This document shows, one piece after another, positions 35,492-43,977 of a stretch of DNA of 64,000 bases. The stretch lies in assembly GCA_902779055.1 (NCBI GenBank), contig CACZAD010000008.1, positions 62,001 to 126,000 on the forward strand, read 5' to 3'. Numbering within the stretch: position 1 is the stretch's first letter; each line of letters begins with the position of its first letter. Under the pieces are notes generated by a model. The model did no database searches and had not been told where the DNA came from. It saw only the letters and a program-made list of their open reading frames with translations. This DNA is from Fibrobacter succinogenes (GTDB lineage Bacteria > Fibrobacterota > Fibrobacteria > Fibrobacterales > Fibrobacteraceae). The translations under genes and the position numbers were made by a program.

Positions 35492-36541
35492 ATGAAACTT
35501 GTTCGCATCCTAATCCTTGTGAACGCCCTCGCCGCGTTCTCTTTCGGAGCATCCTCTTCTATGGAAAATCTTCTGTTTAATGGCCGCTGGGCCCATGATA
35601 ACGGCGTAAGCCGCGCCAGTGCGCCTGCCGCTTCCATCACGTTCAACGCCAAGGCCTCCGCTGTTACGGTGACGCTCGAAGGCCACTCCCGCTGGCGTCT
35701 CGATCGCGACGGCAAGCAAATCGACCAGTTCGAAGTCCGCTCGAAAGAACAGCACACGACCAAGGTCCAGGATGACGGCTCATTCCACAAGTACCGCTTC
35801 ATCAAGATTAGCGAAAGCGGTGTTCCCGAAATCAAGTTCTACGGCATTTCCGTCCAGGGCGAGTTCGGCGATGCTCCCCAAAAGTCTAAGCGTCGCATCG
35901 AGTTCATCGGGGATTCCTTTACCGTCGGCTACGGATGCGAAGGCTCTTCTGCCGAGGATGCTCCCGAATTCGACAAGACGAACGCTTCCAAGAGCTATGC
36001 CTACCTCCTTGCAAGCGGTTTCAATGCCGACTATCAGGTGAATGCTTTCAGCGGTCGCGGACTTGTGCGCAATTACGACAACATCGTTCCGGATTGGACG
36101 CTTGAACGCCTCTACGATTACACGGTTATGGGCTCCGTGACCGAATATGCCAAACCCGAACGCTGGAATTTCGAAGATTTCCACCCGCAAGTCATCGTGC
36201 TTTTTGTCGGAATTAACGATTTCCAGGGCAATCCTCCGTATGCGGATAAAGAAAAATTCAAAAAAGCATATTTTAATTTTCTTACAAAGCTCCGCAAGGC
36301 CCATCCGGGCGTAAAGTTCCTGCTCGTTTCGACGAAAGTCTGGCCCAATGACGACCTCGGCCCGACCATAAAGGCCATTTACGACGAGCAAGTCGCTGCC
36401 GGATTCAACGACCTCGACTACAAACACGTCTTTACGTCGAATGTCGGCCTGCACGGACACCCCGATACGCACTCCCAGGAGGAGCTTGCAAGCACCTTGA
36501 GACCCATAATAGCTCGGCTTGGACGATGGCTTTCGAGATAA
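35492..36541 (+). CDS. Carbohydrate esterase family 2-like acetylxylan esterase
   Basis: This secreted esterase probably removes acetyl groups from hemicellulose. It has 349 residues and a signal peptide ending near FGA (residue 20). An N-terminal beta-sandwich (about 25-125, WAHDNGVSRASAPAASITF...WRLDRDGK) precedes an SGNH hydrolase domain. Motifs are EFIGDSFTVGYGC with Ser142, VLFVGINDF (block III) and GHPDTHSQEELA with His327. This two-domain order is that of CE2. No CBM, linker or T9SS tail is present. Function in acetylxylan degradation follows from family and organism, not from a direct test. Confidence 0.85.
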   Translation: MKLVRILILVNALAAFSFGASSSMENLLFNGRWAHDNGVSRASAPAASITFNAKASAVTVTLEGHSRWRLDRDGKQIDQFEVRSKEQHTTKVQDDGSFHKYRFIKISESGVPEIKFYGISVQGEFGDAPQKSKRRIEFIGDSFTVGYGCEGSSAEDAPEFDKTNASKSYAYLLASGFNADYQVNAFSGRGLVRNYDNIVPDWTLERLYDYTVMGSVTEYAKPERWNFEDFHPQVIVLFVGINDFQGNPPYADKEKFKKAYFNFLTKLRKAHPGVKFLLVSTKVWPNDDLGPTIKAIYDEQVAAGFNDLDYKHVFTSNVGLHGHPDTHSQEELASTLRPIIARLGRWLSR

Positions 36542-36607
36542 TTTAGGATATCAAAAGACCTTTTTAGTATATTTAAATCAGCTGTTGTATTATTGGAATA
36601 AGTGATT

Positions 36608-37939
36608 ATGTCGACAAAGGTTATGCGAAAGGTCTATACCCTTTTCAGGATGAATTTCCTGATCATTGTGCTTTTGATGGTTACCGTCATAGCCATGTTT
36701 GCCTATAGGCATTTCCTGGACGACATTTACGACATCAACCTCGGCGAGTATCCTTATGTGGTCGCGAGTGCGGACTCCATTGACGGAGGCACTTCGGCCA
36801 TTGCGATGGTGCGTACCGACAGCTCGGTGCTTGTCGAGTACGAACTCCGTGAAGGCTACGCTTACCCGTATGTGGGTATCAAGATTTATCTCGGTGACGG
36901 CAAGACGGCTGGCCGTGACCTTTCCAAGTTCGACAGTATCTTTGTGTGGCTCAAGCCGCGCAACGAAGGTTCCGTCCGCTTGTATATGCGCGGTTACGAC
37001 AGCGTTCTCTACCGCAAGAACGACGAAACTTCGCTCAAGTTTAACGAAATCGAATTTACTCCGATGAAGGAACCGTATCCGGCCGTGTTTGTCCCGCAGG
37101 AATTCCGCGTGGCTGGCTGGTGGGTGTCCCAGAACGAAATCAACGTCCACAAGGCCCGTGTCGATCTCTCGAACATTCCGCTTATCGAAATCCAGACCGG
37201 AACGAACGCTCCGCTGGGCTATGGCGGCATGGAAATCAAGGGGCTGCGCTTCAAGGGCAAAAAGATTTCGCAGGTGGACCTCGTGACCACTCTGGTCGCT
37301 CTCTGGTTCGTCACCTTCCTTATCATCCTGATCATCAGATTCTTTGACTACAGTCGTGAACGCGCTGCCAACAAGAAGAAGCAGGAAGAACTCAAGAAGA
37401 ACCTCCGCGCCCTCGAAATCGAGAAGAGCGAATATGAACGCTCCAGCAAGGAAGACCCGCTTACCGGCTGCCTCAACCGTGCCGGCTTCAGTGGGGTGCT
37501 TCTCCGCGAACAGGAAAAGCTCAGCCGCACCGGCAATCCTGTGTCGTTTATGATTTTCGACATTGACCACTTCAAGGAAGTCAACGATACCTACGGCCAC
37601 CTCGTCGGTGACGAAGTCCTCGTGAATCTTGCAAAGCTCGTGCAGAGCATGATCCGCAATACCGATTCCCTCGTGCGTTGGGGCGGTGAAGAATTCGTTA
37701 TCCTGAGTGACGAAACGAGCATCCAGAATGCAGCCTTCTTGGCCGAAAAGCTCCGCAAGGCAATCGAATCGACGGCCCTCATTAGCCAGCAGCAGGTGAC
37801 CTGCTCCTTCGGCGTGACCGAAATGGTTCCGGGCGAAGATCCGAAGTCGCTTATTGCCCGTGCCGACAAGGCTCTGTACACCTCGAAGGAAGGCGGACGT
37901 AACCGCGTGACCGTGGCGACGTTCAGGCGCAATCATTAA
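36608..37939 (+). CDS. Membrane diguanylate cyclase (GGDEF) with periplasmic sensory domain
   Basis: The protein has 443 residues. One transmembrane helix lies near residues 12-35 and another near 225-245 (VTTLVALWFVTFLIILIIRFF). Between them is a periplasmic beta-sandwich resembling CBM11/galactose-binding folds (VEYELREGYAYPYVGIKIYLGDGK, DSIFVWLKP). A coiled coil (KKKQEELKKNLRALEIEKSEYE) leads to a GGDEF domain with DPLTGCLNRAGF, FDIDHFKEVNDTYGH and the active-site variant GGEEF, so c-di-GMP synthesis is likely. The ATG at 36608 is preferred over the GTG at 36602. The periplasmic fold suggests sensing of a sugar or envelope ligand (inference). Confidence 0.9.
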   Translation: MSTKVMRKVYTLFRMNFLIIVLLMVTVIAMFAYRHFLDDIYDINLGEYPYVVASADSIDGGTSAIAMVRTDSSVLVEYELREGYAYPYVGIKIYLGDGKTAGRDLSKFDSIFVWLKPRNEGSVRLYMRGYDSVLYRKNDETSLKFNEIEFTPMKEPYPAVFVPQEFRVAGWWVSQNEINVHKARVDLSNIPLIEIQTGTNAPLGYGGMEIKGLRFKGKKISQVDLVTTLVALWFVTFLIILIIRFFDYSRERAANKKKQEELKKNLRALEIEKSEYERSSKEDPLTGCLNRAGFSGVLLREQEKLSRTGNPVSFMIFDIDHFKEVNDTYGHLVGDEVLVNLAKLVQSMIRNTDSLVRWGGEEFVILSDETSIQNAAFLAEKLRKAIESTALISQQQVTCSFGVTEMVPGEDPKSLIARADKALYTSKEGGRNRVTVATFRRNH

Positions 37940-37950
37940 GGGTTCTTGAG

Positions 37951-38328
37951 ATGAATCGCATTTTGCTTGCTTTCGCTCTTGGTGTTGCTGCTCTCCTGGT
38001 TGTCTCTTGCTCGAAGCACCCCGAAGTGGATGACTTCAAGCAAATCCAGTTGCACTGGAATGCATTTGACGAAGCCGCCGAAAATGCCGAACGGAAGGAC
38101 GGCTGTGTGATAGAAATCACATCGAAGGTTATGCGAGACCCGGTGGTGACCAAGTCCCAGCTTGTCGAAATCTCTTACGAGGTCAGCTACCGAGTTGACG
38201 AAAAGGGCGCCATTTCCTTTGATGGCCGCTGTAGCGACGATCGATTTGCCGATTTGACGGAATGTTCGTGGCAGGCGACCTGTGGTGTCGGTTCGGCTTC
38301 TGTTGTAAAATTTCACAACGAACGATAG
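37951..38328 (+). CDS. Small lipoprotein of unknown function
   Basis: This 125-residue lipoprotein has signal MNRILLAFALGVAALLVVSC (Cys20). The mature part has a cystine-capable set of residues (DGCVIEI, DGRCSDD, ECSWQATCG) and no recognised family. It starts 11 nt after the GGDEF gene and may share its transcript, making it a candidate partner of that sensor (inference). Confidence 0.75.
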   Translation: MNRILLAFALGVAALLVVSCSKHPEVDDFKQIQLHWNAFDEAAENAERKDGCVIEITSKVMRDPVVTKSQLVEISYEVSYRVDEKGAISFDGRCSDDRFADLTECSWQATCGVGSASVVKFHNER

Positions 38329-38354
38329 TTCTGTGCCCTAACCTATTGAGCCAT

Positions 38355-38370
38355 ATAAAGATATCTTTAT
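38355..38370. promoter_or_regulatory. 16-bp perfect palindrome overlapping a putative -10 box
   Basis: ATAAAGATATCTTTAT is self-complementary over 16 bases and contains TATCTT (38362-38367). It lies about 95 nt upstream of the TIGR02147 gene. Its position suits an operator that would block the promoter of the regulator-lipoprotein pair. Confidence 0.4.
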
Positions 38371-38464
38371 GGTGGTTCAAACCGCCCGTACTGTCTTGTT
38401 TGGATGAGGATAGGGAAGTTGTCTTTTTGACAGTGTCCGGTGCCGTTTGATGTGAGGATTTTCT

Positions 38465-39301
38465 GTGAAGCCGATTTTTGAATACACTGATTATCGCGAA
38501 TGGATTAGAGACGCTTTTGAAGATTTTAAAAAGCGCAAGACTGTTATATCCTGGCGATACATGGCGATGAAGCTCGGCGCGGATCCGGGAAACCTCCTGC
38601 GCATTTCCCAGGGCAAGATCCACCTGGCCGTAAACTTCATCAAGCCTATGGCGGAGTTCTTCGAACTTGACGAAAAGGAAGCGGCATACTGGACGGAACT
38701 TGTTTACTTTGGTCGTGCCAAGAGCGACCAGGAAGCGCTCAACCATTACGAAAAGATGCAGGCCCTCAAGGGAATTCCCCTGAAGCGCCTGGCCAAAAAA
38801 GAACTCGAATTTTACCGTCATTGGTACTACAACGCTATCCGTTCTGTTATCGGTATTTGTAATTTTAAAGATGATTATGGGGGTCTTGCGGAATGCTGCA
38901 CACCCGCCATCACGGTGGAACAGGCTAAGGATGCCGTCAAGCTTTTGCACGACCTGAACATGATCTCTGAAAACAAGGATGGGTACTGGAAGGTGAACGA
39001 CACGTTTGTGAGCACCGGTGGCAACTGGAGATCCGAAGCTGTTCGGACGTTCCAGAAAGAGACGATTCGCCTTGCGGGTGAATCGCTTGAGCGCCATGCG
39101 CCTCCTCTGCGCGACATCAGTACCGTGACGATGACGTTCAACATGAACGATATCCAGCTCATCCGCGAAAAAATTAAGGAGTTCCGTTCGGACTTGCTCC
39201 GCTTGTCGCAGGACGGGACGGGTGACGATACGGTGTTCCAGCTGAACGTTCAGCTGTTCCCGCTTGCGTTTACCAAGAAGTTGCAGGAGAAGGGAAAATG
39301 A
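38465..39301 (+). CDS. TIGR02147/DUF4423 family putative transcription regulator
   Basis: This 278-residue protein starts MKPIFEYTDYREWIRDAFEDFKKR, the characteristic opening of family TIGR02147. An HTH-like segment near residues 28-60 follows (SWRYMAMKLGADPGNLLRISQGK), and the C-terminal DUF4423 domain carries FSLVIGICNF-like and DISTVTMTFN-like elements. The start is GTG, supported by GAGGA 7 nt upstream. The stop overlaps the ATG of the next lipoprotein gene by 4 nt, so the two are translationally coupled. The family is repeated many times in Fibrobacter. DNA binding is inferred from the HTH-like N-terminus. Confidence 0.85.
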   Translation: MKPIFEYTDYREWIRDAFEDFKKRKTVISWRYMAMKLGADPGNLLRISQGKIHLAVNFIKPMAEFFELDEKEAAYWTELVYFGRAKSDQEALNHYEKMQALKGIPLKRLAKKELEFYRHWYYNAIRSVIGICNFKDDYGGLAECCTPAITVEQAKDAVKLLHDLNMISENKDGYWKVNDTFVSTGGNWRSEAVRTFQKETIRLAGESLERHAPPLRDISTVTMTFNMNDIQLIREKIKEFRSDLLRLSQDGTGDDTVFQLNVQLFPLAFTKKLQEKGK

Positions 39302-40926
39302 AACGGCTAGCCTGTTTACTTTCAGCTTTCTTGCTTTGGAACTGCTCGGATAAGGTTGCCGGAGGTCCCGGTAGCGAGACGACGAACGGCATTGCCTACT
39401 TGGGCAATGGCTCTGTGGCGTCATATGCAAGAATTGCCGTACGTAGTGTCGATTACACGTCGTCTGTTGACAGTGCGACAAACGAGCTTGTGAATTCTGG
39501 ATTCTATGCGGATTCTCTTGGTCGCTTCTCGTTCGAGGCTCCGGATGGCGAGTACCGCCTGACGATTGTGCATGGCGGATCTGCTTACACCGGACTTTAC
39601 ACGACGAAGGGCGATACGAGCATCGGCTCCATCAATCTTGAACCGACCGCCTCTCTCCGTGGCTTTGCCGATGTTCCTAAAAAGTGTAACTTCGTATGGG
39701 TGGGCGTGCGTGGCATGGATGTGCTTGTGCGCTCGGACTCTGTCGGCCGCTTCATGCTCTCGCAGTTGCCGTCGAACGATTCGTTGGATGTGTACTTCTT
39801 GCGCGGTGACGACAACACGGTCTACGATAACTTGTCCGTGAAACTGGAACCGAACAAGACCGAAATGATTGACCTCCAGCCGGAAAAACCGGATCCGAAC
39901 GAAGGAAAGGTCACGTTTGTCGCTGTTGCTGACGGCAAGGCGGTTCCGTATGCATCTCTCGCGATCCGCAAGGCCGATGCCCGCGTGGAATCCCTGCGTG
40001 TGAGCAACGTCGTTGTCGATGCCGATGTTTACGCCGACCAGGACGGTCTGTTTGCGATTGATTCCCTCAAGTCTGGCGATTACCGCCTGACGGTGATGCA
40101 GTCGGGGCTTTCGTATTCCAAGGTGCTTTCTGCAAAGCAGATTGCGGCGCTCGATACGGTTGAACTCCAGGAAACGTCGAACTACATGAGCCGTGTGACC
40201 CTCCATGCGGGCGATAGCTTTGCCTGGGTGGGCGTCTATGGCCTGGACGTGGTGACGAAGACGAACGAAGAAGGCGTGTTCTCGCTCCCGTTGCTCCCGT
40301 CGAACGACTCCCTTGAAATCTACGTCATTGATGAAAAAGATAGTTTGTATGTAACTAAGAAAATCGTGCCCTCGGAAGGCGATGTCGATTTCGATTATCC
40401 GTCCGTCATAATTCAGGACTTTGAAACGGATACCGCAAGCTGGTATTTTAGCGTGGATTCCATCGGTTCCAAGGTGATTTCTAAAGCCTTTGAAGATGAT
40501 AAGGATCGCAAGTCTAAAGTGTTCCACGGCAAGTACAGCTTGGTCGGTACGAACAATACTTACGCTTGGGTTGTGACGGGTATGTACCTCCGCGACGAAG
40601 GCTGGAACCTCTCCATGCTCGATTCTATTTCGTTCTATGCCAAGGGTTCGGGCCAGATCCGAGTTTCCCTTGAAAACTGGACACGTGAATCCGAAGTGGC
40701 GGGGCTCTCGCTCAAGGCCGCCTCGGGATGGAAGGACCTGAATTCGCAGAAATGGACGCGTTACGTCGTGAAATACGATGACCTGTGCTATACGGCTCAG
40801 GATGTGGAAAACTGCTATATCGCCTGGAATACGCTCAAGGACGATGTCCGCCAGCTGCACTTCTTCGTCCGTAACGGAACGGAATTCTATCTGGACGATA
40901 TAGAGCTTTACGGCGCACTTTTCTAA
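39298..40926 (+). CDS. Surface lipoprotein with carboxypeptidase-regulatory-like repeats and CBM-like C-terminus
   Basis: This 542-residue lipoprotein (MKRLACLLSAFLLWNC, Cys16) has two copies of a module. Each has an extended beta segment with SFYADSLGRFSFEAPDGEYRLTIVHG or DADVYADQDGLFAIDSLKSGDYRLTVMQSG, then 'FAWVGVYGLDVV' and LPSNDSLEIYV (near 20-190 and 200-350). These resemble carboxypeptidase-regulatory-like domains. The last 180 residues (IIQDFETDTASWYFS...LDSISFYAKGSG...FYLDDIELYG) have the shape of CBM11/CBM4-type carbohydrate-binding domains. It is coupled to the TIGR02147 gene by an ATGA overlap. It probably displays a glycan-binding domain on the surface (inference). Confidence 0.78.
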   Translation: MKRLACLLSAFLLWNCSDKVAGGPGSETTNGIAYLGNGSVASYARIAVRSVDYTSSVDSATNELVNSGFYADSLGRFSFEAPDGEYRLTIVHGGSAYTGLYTTKGDTSIGSINLEPTASLRGFADVPKKCNFVWVGVRGMDVLVRSDSVGRFMLSQLPSNDSLDVYFLRGDDNTVYDNLSVKLEPNKTEMIDLQPEKPDPNEGKVTFVAVADGKAVPYASLAIRKADARVESLRVSNVVVDADVYADQDGLFAIDSLKSGDYRLTVMQSGLSYSKVLSAKQIAALDTVELQETSNYMSRVTLHAGDSFAWVGVYGLDVVTKTNEEGVFSLPLLPSNDSLEIYVIDEKDSLYVTKKIVPSEGDVDFDYPSVIIQDFETDTASWYFSVDSIGSKVISKAFEDDKDRKSKVFHGKYSLVGTNNTYAWVVTGMYLRDEGWNLSMLDSISFYAKGSGQIRVSLENWTRESEVAGLSLKAASGWKDLNSQKWTRYVVKYDDLCYTAQDVENCYIAWNTLKDDVRQLHFFVRNGTEFYLDDIELYGALF

Positions 40927-40978
40927 GATTTAAGTTTTTAATACTAATAGAAAATTAATCTGTTTTTACGAGCAAACT

Positions 40979-41025
40979 AAAAAGAAAACTTGCTTGGCAA
41001 TAAGCAGGTTTGTTTTCTTTTTGTA
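40979..41025 (+). terminator. Rho-independent terminator of the TIGR02147-lipoprotein operon
   Basis: AAAAAGAAAACTTGCTT pairs with the downstream AAGCAGG...TTTTCTTTTT arm across a GGCAAT loop. The pairing includes one small bulge. It lies 52 nt past the stop. Confidence 0.7.
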
Positions 41026-41054
41026 GTGTTTAGGGGCGTCGTTTAGAGAAAAAA

Positions 41055-41132
41055 GCGTCGGCCAAGGATGGGGAGGGTGCAGGGAGGGGCCCGTGCGGCC
41101 TTCGCAACTCCGAGCTGGGGCCCCTCCCGCAT
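41055..41132. repeat. Dispersed intergenic element, copy 2
   Basis: It starts with the same GCGTCGGCCAAGGA as copy 1 and ends with the same 28-nt block (41105-41132). Here the middle supplies GGGAGGGGCCC (41082-41092), which pairs perfectly with GGGCCCCTCCC (41118-41128), giving an 11-bp GC hairpin. The rest of the 40927-41220 gap holds a terminator and an AT-rich promoter region. Confidence 0.65.
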
Positions 41133-41207
41133 GCTAAACTTCTTAAATTAAAGATTTAAAACTCTAGTTTTAGTGGTAAAGCCCTTTTAAGATAGGTCTG
41201 AATTAAG

Positions 41208-41220
41208 TATCTTTGTATAC
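41208..41220 (+). promoter_or_regulatory. Putative -10 box of the ispA-dxs operon
   Basis: TATCTT at 41208-41213 ends 7 nt before the ispA ATG. No Shine-Dalgarno lies between them, so the transcript may begin at or next to the start codon. Confidence 0.4.
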
Positions 41221-42108
41221 ATGCAGTCTATTGAATCAGAAGCAAAAATTGCTCAGGAATATCTTGCCCGCATCGCTAAGGATGCCGAGGCAAAGTTTGA
41301 TGAACATCTCCCCCCTGTAAAGGACCGTCCGTGCCGTTTGCACGAGGCTATGCGCTACTCCATGTTCGCAGGCGGCAAGCGCTTGCGTCCGGGCCTTGCC
41401 AAGGCCGCGTTCGATATGTTTGGCGGCAAGGGTGACAAGATCTGGCTTGCGACGAGCGCTCTCGAAATGCTCCACACGTTCAGCCTTATCCACGACGACC
41501 TTCCGTGCGTCGATAACGACGACTACCGCCGTGGCAAGCTCACGAGCCACAAGAAGTTTGGCGAATCGACTGCCGTGATGGCTGGCGACGCCCTCTGCAT
41601 CCACGCTTTTGAGATGATGGGCAAGACCGGTAACGCCAAGGCTATCGAAGTCCTCGCACACCTGCTCGGCACGTACGGTATGATCGGTGGCGAAATGACC
41701 GATATCGAATGCGAAGGCAAGACGGTCGATCTCGAAATTGTCGATTACATTCACTACCACAAGACCGCAGCTCTCATCGAAGCTTCGCTTTTGGTGGGTG
41801 CAATGCTTGCCGATGCAAGCGAAAAGGATATGGAAATCGTTCGCAACTACGGCCGCTCCATCGGGCTTGCCTTCCAGATTGTGGACGATATTTTGGACAT
41901 TGTCTCTACGACCGAAGAACTGGGCAAGGACGCCGGTTCTGATATCGAAAAGGGCAAGGCCACTTACCCGTCTATCGTGGGACTTGAGAAGTCTAGAGAA
42001 CGCGCTAGGGAACTCTATGAGGAATCCATCAAGGCATTGGACGGCCTCAAGTGTGATACCTCTATCCTCCGTTCTATTGCGGCATACATCATTACCCGAG
42101 TAAAATAA
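41221..42108 (+). CDS. ispA: Polyprenyl (farnesyl/geranylgeranyl) diphosphate synthase
   Basis: This 295-residue enzyme condenses isopentenyl diphosphate with allylic diphosphates. Motifs are GGKRLRPGLAKAA near residue 51, the first Asp-rich motif HDDLPCVDNDDYRRG near residue 92 (with the two-residue insert of the type II bacterial enzymes), GEMTDIECEGK, and the second Asp-rich motif QIVDDILDI near residue 220. Product length (C15 or C20) cannot be settled by eye. The dxs start codon follows the stop directly, so isoprenoid precursor and prenyl synthesis are co-expressed. Confidence 0.93.
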   Translation: MQSIESEAKIAQEYLARIAKDAEAKFDEHLPPVKDRPCRLHEAMRYSMFAGGKRLRPGLAKAAFDMFGGKGDKIWLATSALEMLHTFSLIHDDLPCVDNDDYRRGKLTSHKKFGESTAVMAGDALCIHAFEMMGKTGNAKAIEVLAHLLGTYGMIGGEMTDIECEGKTVDLEIVDYIHYHKTAALIEASLLVGAMLADASEKDMEIVRNYGRSIGLAFQIVDDILDIVSTTEELGKDAGSDIEKGKATYPSIVGLEKSRERARELYEESIKALDGLKCDTSILRSIAAYIITRVK

Positions 42109-43977
42109 ATGGAACTGAAAGACGTAAAGTCGCCTCAGGACTTGAAGCACTGCTCCATCGACGAGCTTTACCACCTGGCAACGCAGGTCCGCGAGACCAT
42201 TATCGGCCAGGTGTCCAAGCACGGTGGTCATTTGGCGTCGAGCCTTGGCGTTGTTGAACTGACTCTTGCGCTTCACTACGTGTTCAACGCACCCGATGAC
42301 AAGATCATCTGGGACGTGGGGCACCAGGCGTACGTGCACAAGTTATTGACCGGCCGTTACGACCGCTTTGATACCTTGCGCCAGCAGGGCGGAATTTCCG
42401 GATTCCTGAAGAGGAAGGAAAGCGTTTACGACTGCTTTGGAGCGGGACACGCCACGACGTCTATTTCTGCGGCTCTTGGCTTTGCTGTCGCTCGTGACCG
42501 TTTCAACCGCAACAACAACGTGGTCGCCGTCATTGGAGATGGCTCCATGACGGGCGGTATGGCTTACGAGGCTATCAATAACGTTGGCGCCTCCAAGCAG
42601 AACATGACCATCATCTTGAACGATAACAAGATGAGTATCGCACCGAACATTGGCGGTTTTAGCAAGTACCTGAACCGCGTGATTTCGGACCCGGTTTACA
42701 ACAAGATGCGTACCGACCTGGATCGCCTGATGAATCGTCTGCCGGGCATCCTGGGTTCTCGCTTCCGCGACCTCTTCTTGCAGGTCGAGAATGCGGCGAA
42801 GAACGCCGTGAAGCCTGGTCGCTTCTTTGAAGACTTGGGCATCCGCTACTTTGGTCCGATTGATGGTCATGACATTAACGAACTCGTGATGATCCTTGAA
42901 CGTGTCAAGCACCAGCAGGGTCCGTGCCTTGTTCACGTGCTGACCGAAAAGGGACGCGGTTTTTCGGCTGCCGAAAAGAATCCGACGAAGTATCACGGTT
43001 GCAGCGCGTTTGACCCTGAAAGCGGACTCCCGCTTGCTCCGGGCAATCCGAACCCGTCTCTCACGAGCGTGTTCGGCAATACGCTTTTGGAACTTGCCAA
43101 AAAGGACAAGCGTATCATGGGTATCACGGCTGCCATGCCTACGGGCTGCGGCATGGATATCGTGATGAAGGAACTCCCGGAACGCGTGATTGACGTGGGC
43201 ATTGCCGAAGAGCATGCCGTGACGTTTGCCGCGGGTCTTGCCTGCGAAGGCATTGTTCCTGTAGTCGCTATTTACTCGTCGTTTATGCAGCGCGCATACG
43301 ACCAGATTATCCACGACATTGCTTTGCAGAACTTGCATGTGGTGCTTGTGCTTGACCGTGCCGGCCTTGTTGGCGCTGACGGTCCGACGCACCACGGTGC
43401 TTTCGATTTGTCGTTCTTGAGAACGGTTCCTGGAATGACTGTCATGGCTCCTTCCAACGAAAACGAATTGCGCGATATGATGATTGCCGCAATCGATATG
43501 GAAGGCGTTGTGGCGATCCGCTATCCGAGAGGCACTGCGCTTGAAGCTGAGCTCAAGCCTTCGGAAGGTCCGTTCGATCATAAAAGCCCCAAGATTCTTG
43601 AGAAGGGCTCCGGCATACTCCTTCTGGGCGCCGGCTTCATGACAAATGAACTCAAGAAAACAGCCTCCGTGCTTCGTGAAAACGGATACAACCCGACGCT
43701 TGTGGATGCCCGTTTTATTAAGCCGCTCGACCAGGAATGCTACCGTTCGTTGTTCGACAGCCACAATGTCATTGTGACCTTGGAAGACAACACGCTTGTG
43801 GGTGGCTATGGTTCAGCTATTGCGGAATTGTTGTCCGATCTCGGCTACACGGACAAGAAGCTGTTCCGGTTTGGTCTTCCGGACAGGTTCGTTGAACAGG
43901 GAGAAATCAAAGCTCTCTACAAGATCTTAGAAATTGACGGGGAATCCGTCGCCAAACAGTTGATGGAAAAAATATGA
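42109..43977 (+). CDS. dxs: 1-deoxy-D-xylulose-5-phosphate synthase
   Basis: First enzyme of the MEP pathway: joins pyruvate and glyceraldehyde 3-phosphate using thiamine diphosphate. The 622-residue length is normal. Motifs are HGGHLASSLGVVELTLALHYVF near residue 39, WDVGHQAYVHKLLTGR, the ThDP-binding GDGSMTGGMAYEAINN...NDNKMSIA, the catalytic-Glu region DVGIAEEHAVTFAAGLA, and HHGAFDLSFLR. Its stop overlaps the ATG of the methyltransferase gene by 4 nt (ATGA). Confidence 0.97.
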   Translation: MELKDVKSPQDLKHCSIDELYHLATQVRETIIGQVSKHGGHLASSLGVVELTLALHYVFNAPDDKIIWDVGHQAYVHKLLTGRYDRFDTLRQQGGISGFLKRKESVYDCFGAGHATTSISAALGFAVARDRFNRNNNVVAVIGDGSMTGGMAYEAINNVGASKQNMTIILNDNKMSIAPNIGGFSKYLNRVISDPVYNKMRTDLDRLMNRLPGILGSRFRDLFLQVENAAKNAVKPGRFFEDLGIRYFGPIDGHDINELVMILERVKHQQGPCLVHVLTEKGRGFSAAEKNPTKYHGCSAFDPESGLPLAPGNPNPSLTSVFGNTLLELAKKDKRIMGITAAMPTGCGMDIVMKELPERVIDVGIAEEHAVTFAAGLACEGIVPVVAIYSSFMQRAYDQIIHDIALQNLHVVLVLDRAGLVGADGPTHHGAFDLSFLRTVPGMTVMAPSNENELRDMMIAAIDMEGVVAIRYPRGTALEAELKPSEGPFDHKSPKILEKGSGILLLGAGFMTNELKKTASVLRENGYNPTLVDARFIKPLDQECYRSLFDSHNVIVTLEDNTLVGGYGSAIAELLSDLGYTDKKLFRFGLPDRFVEQGEIKALYKILEIDGESVAKQLMEKI

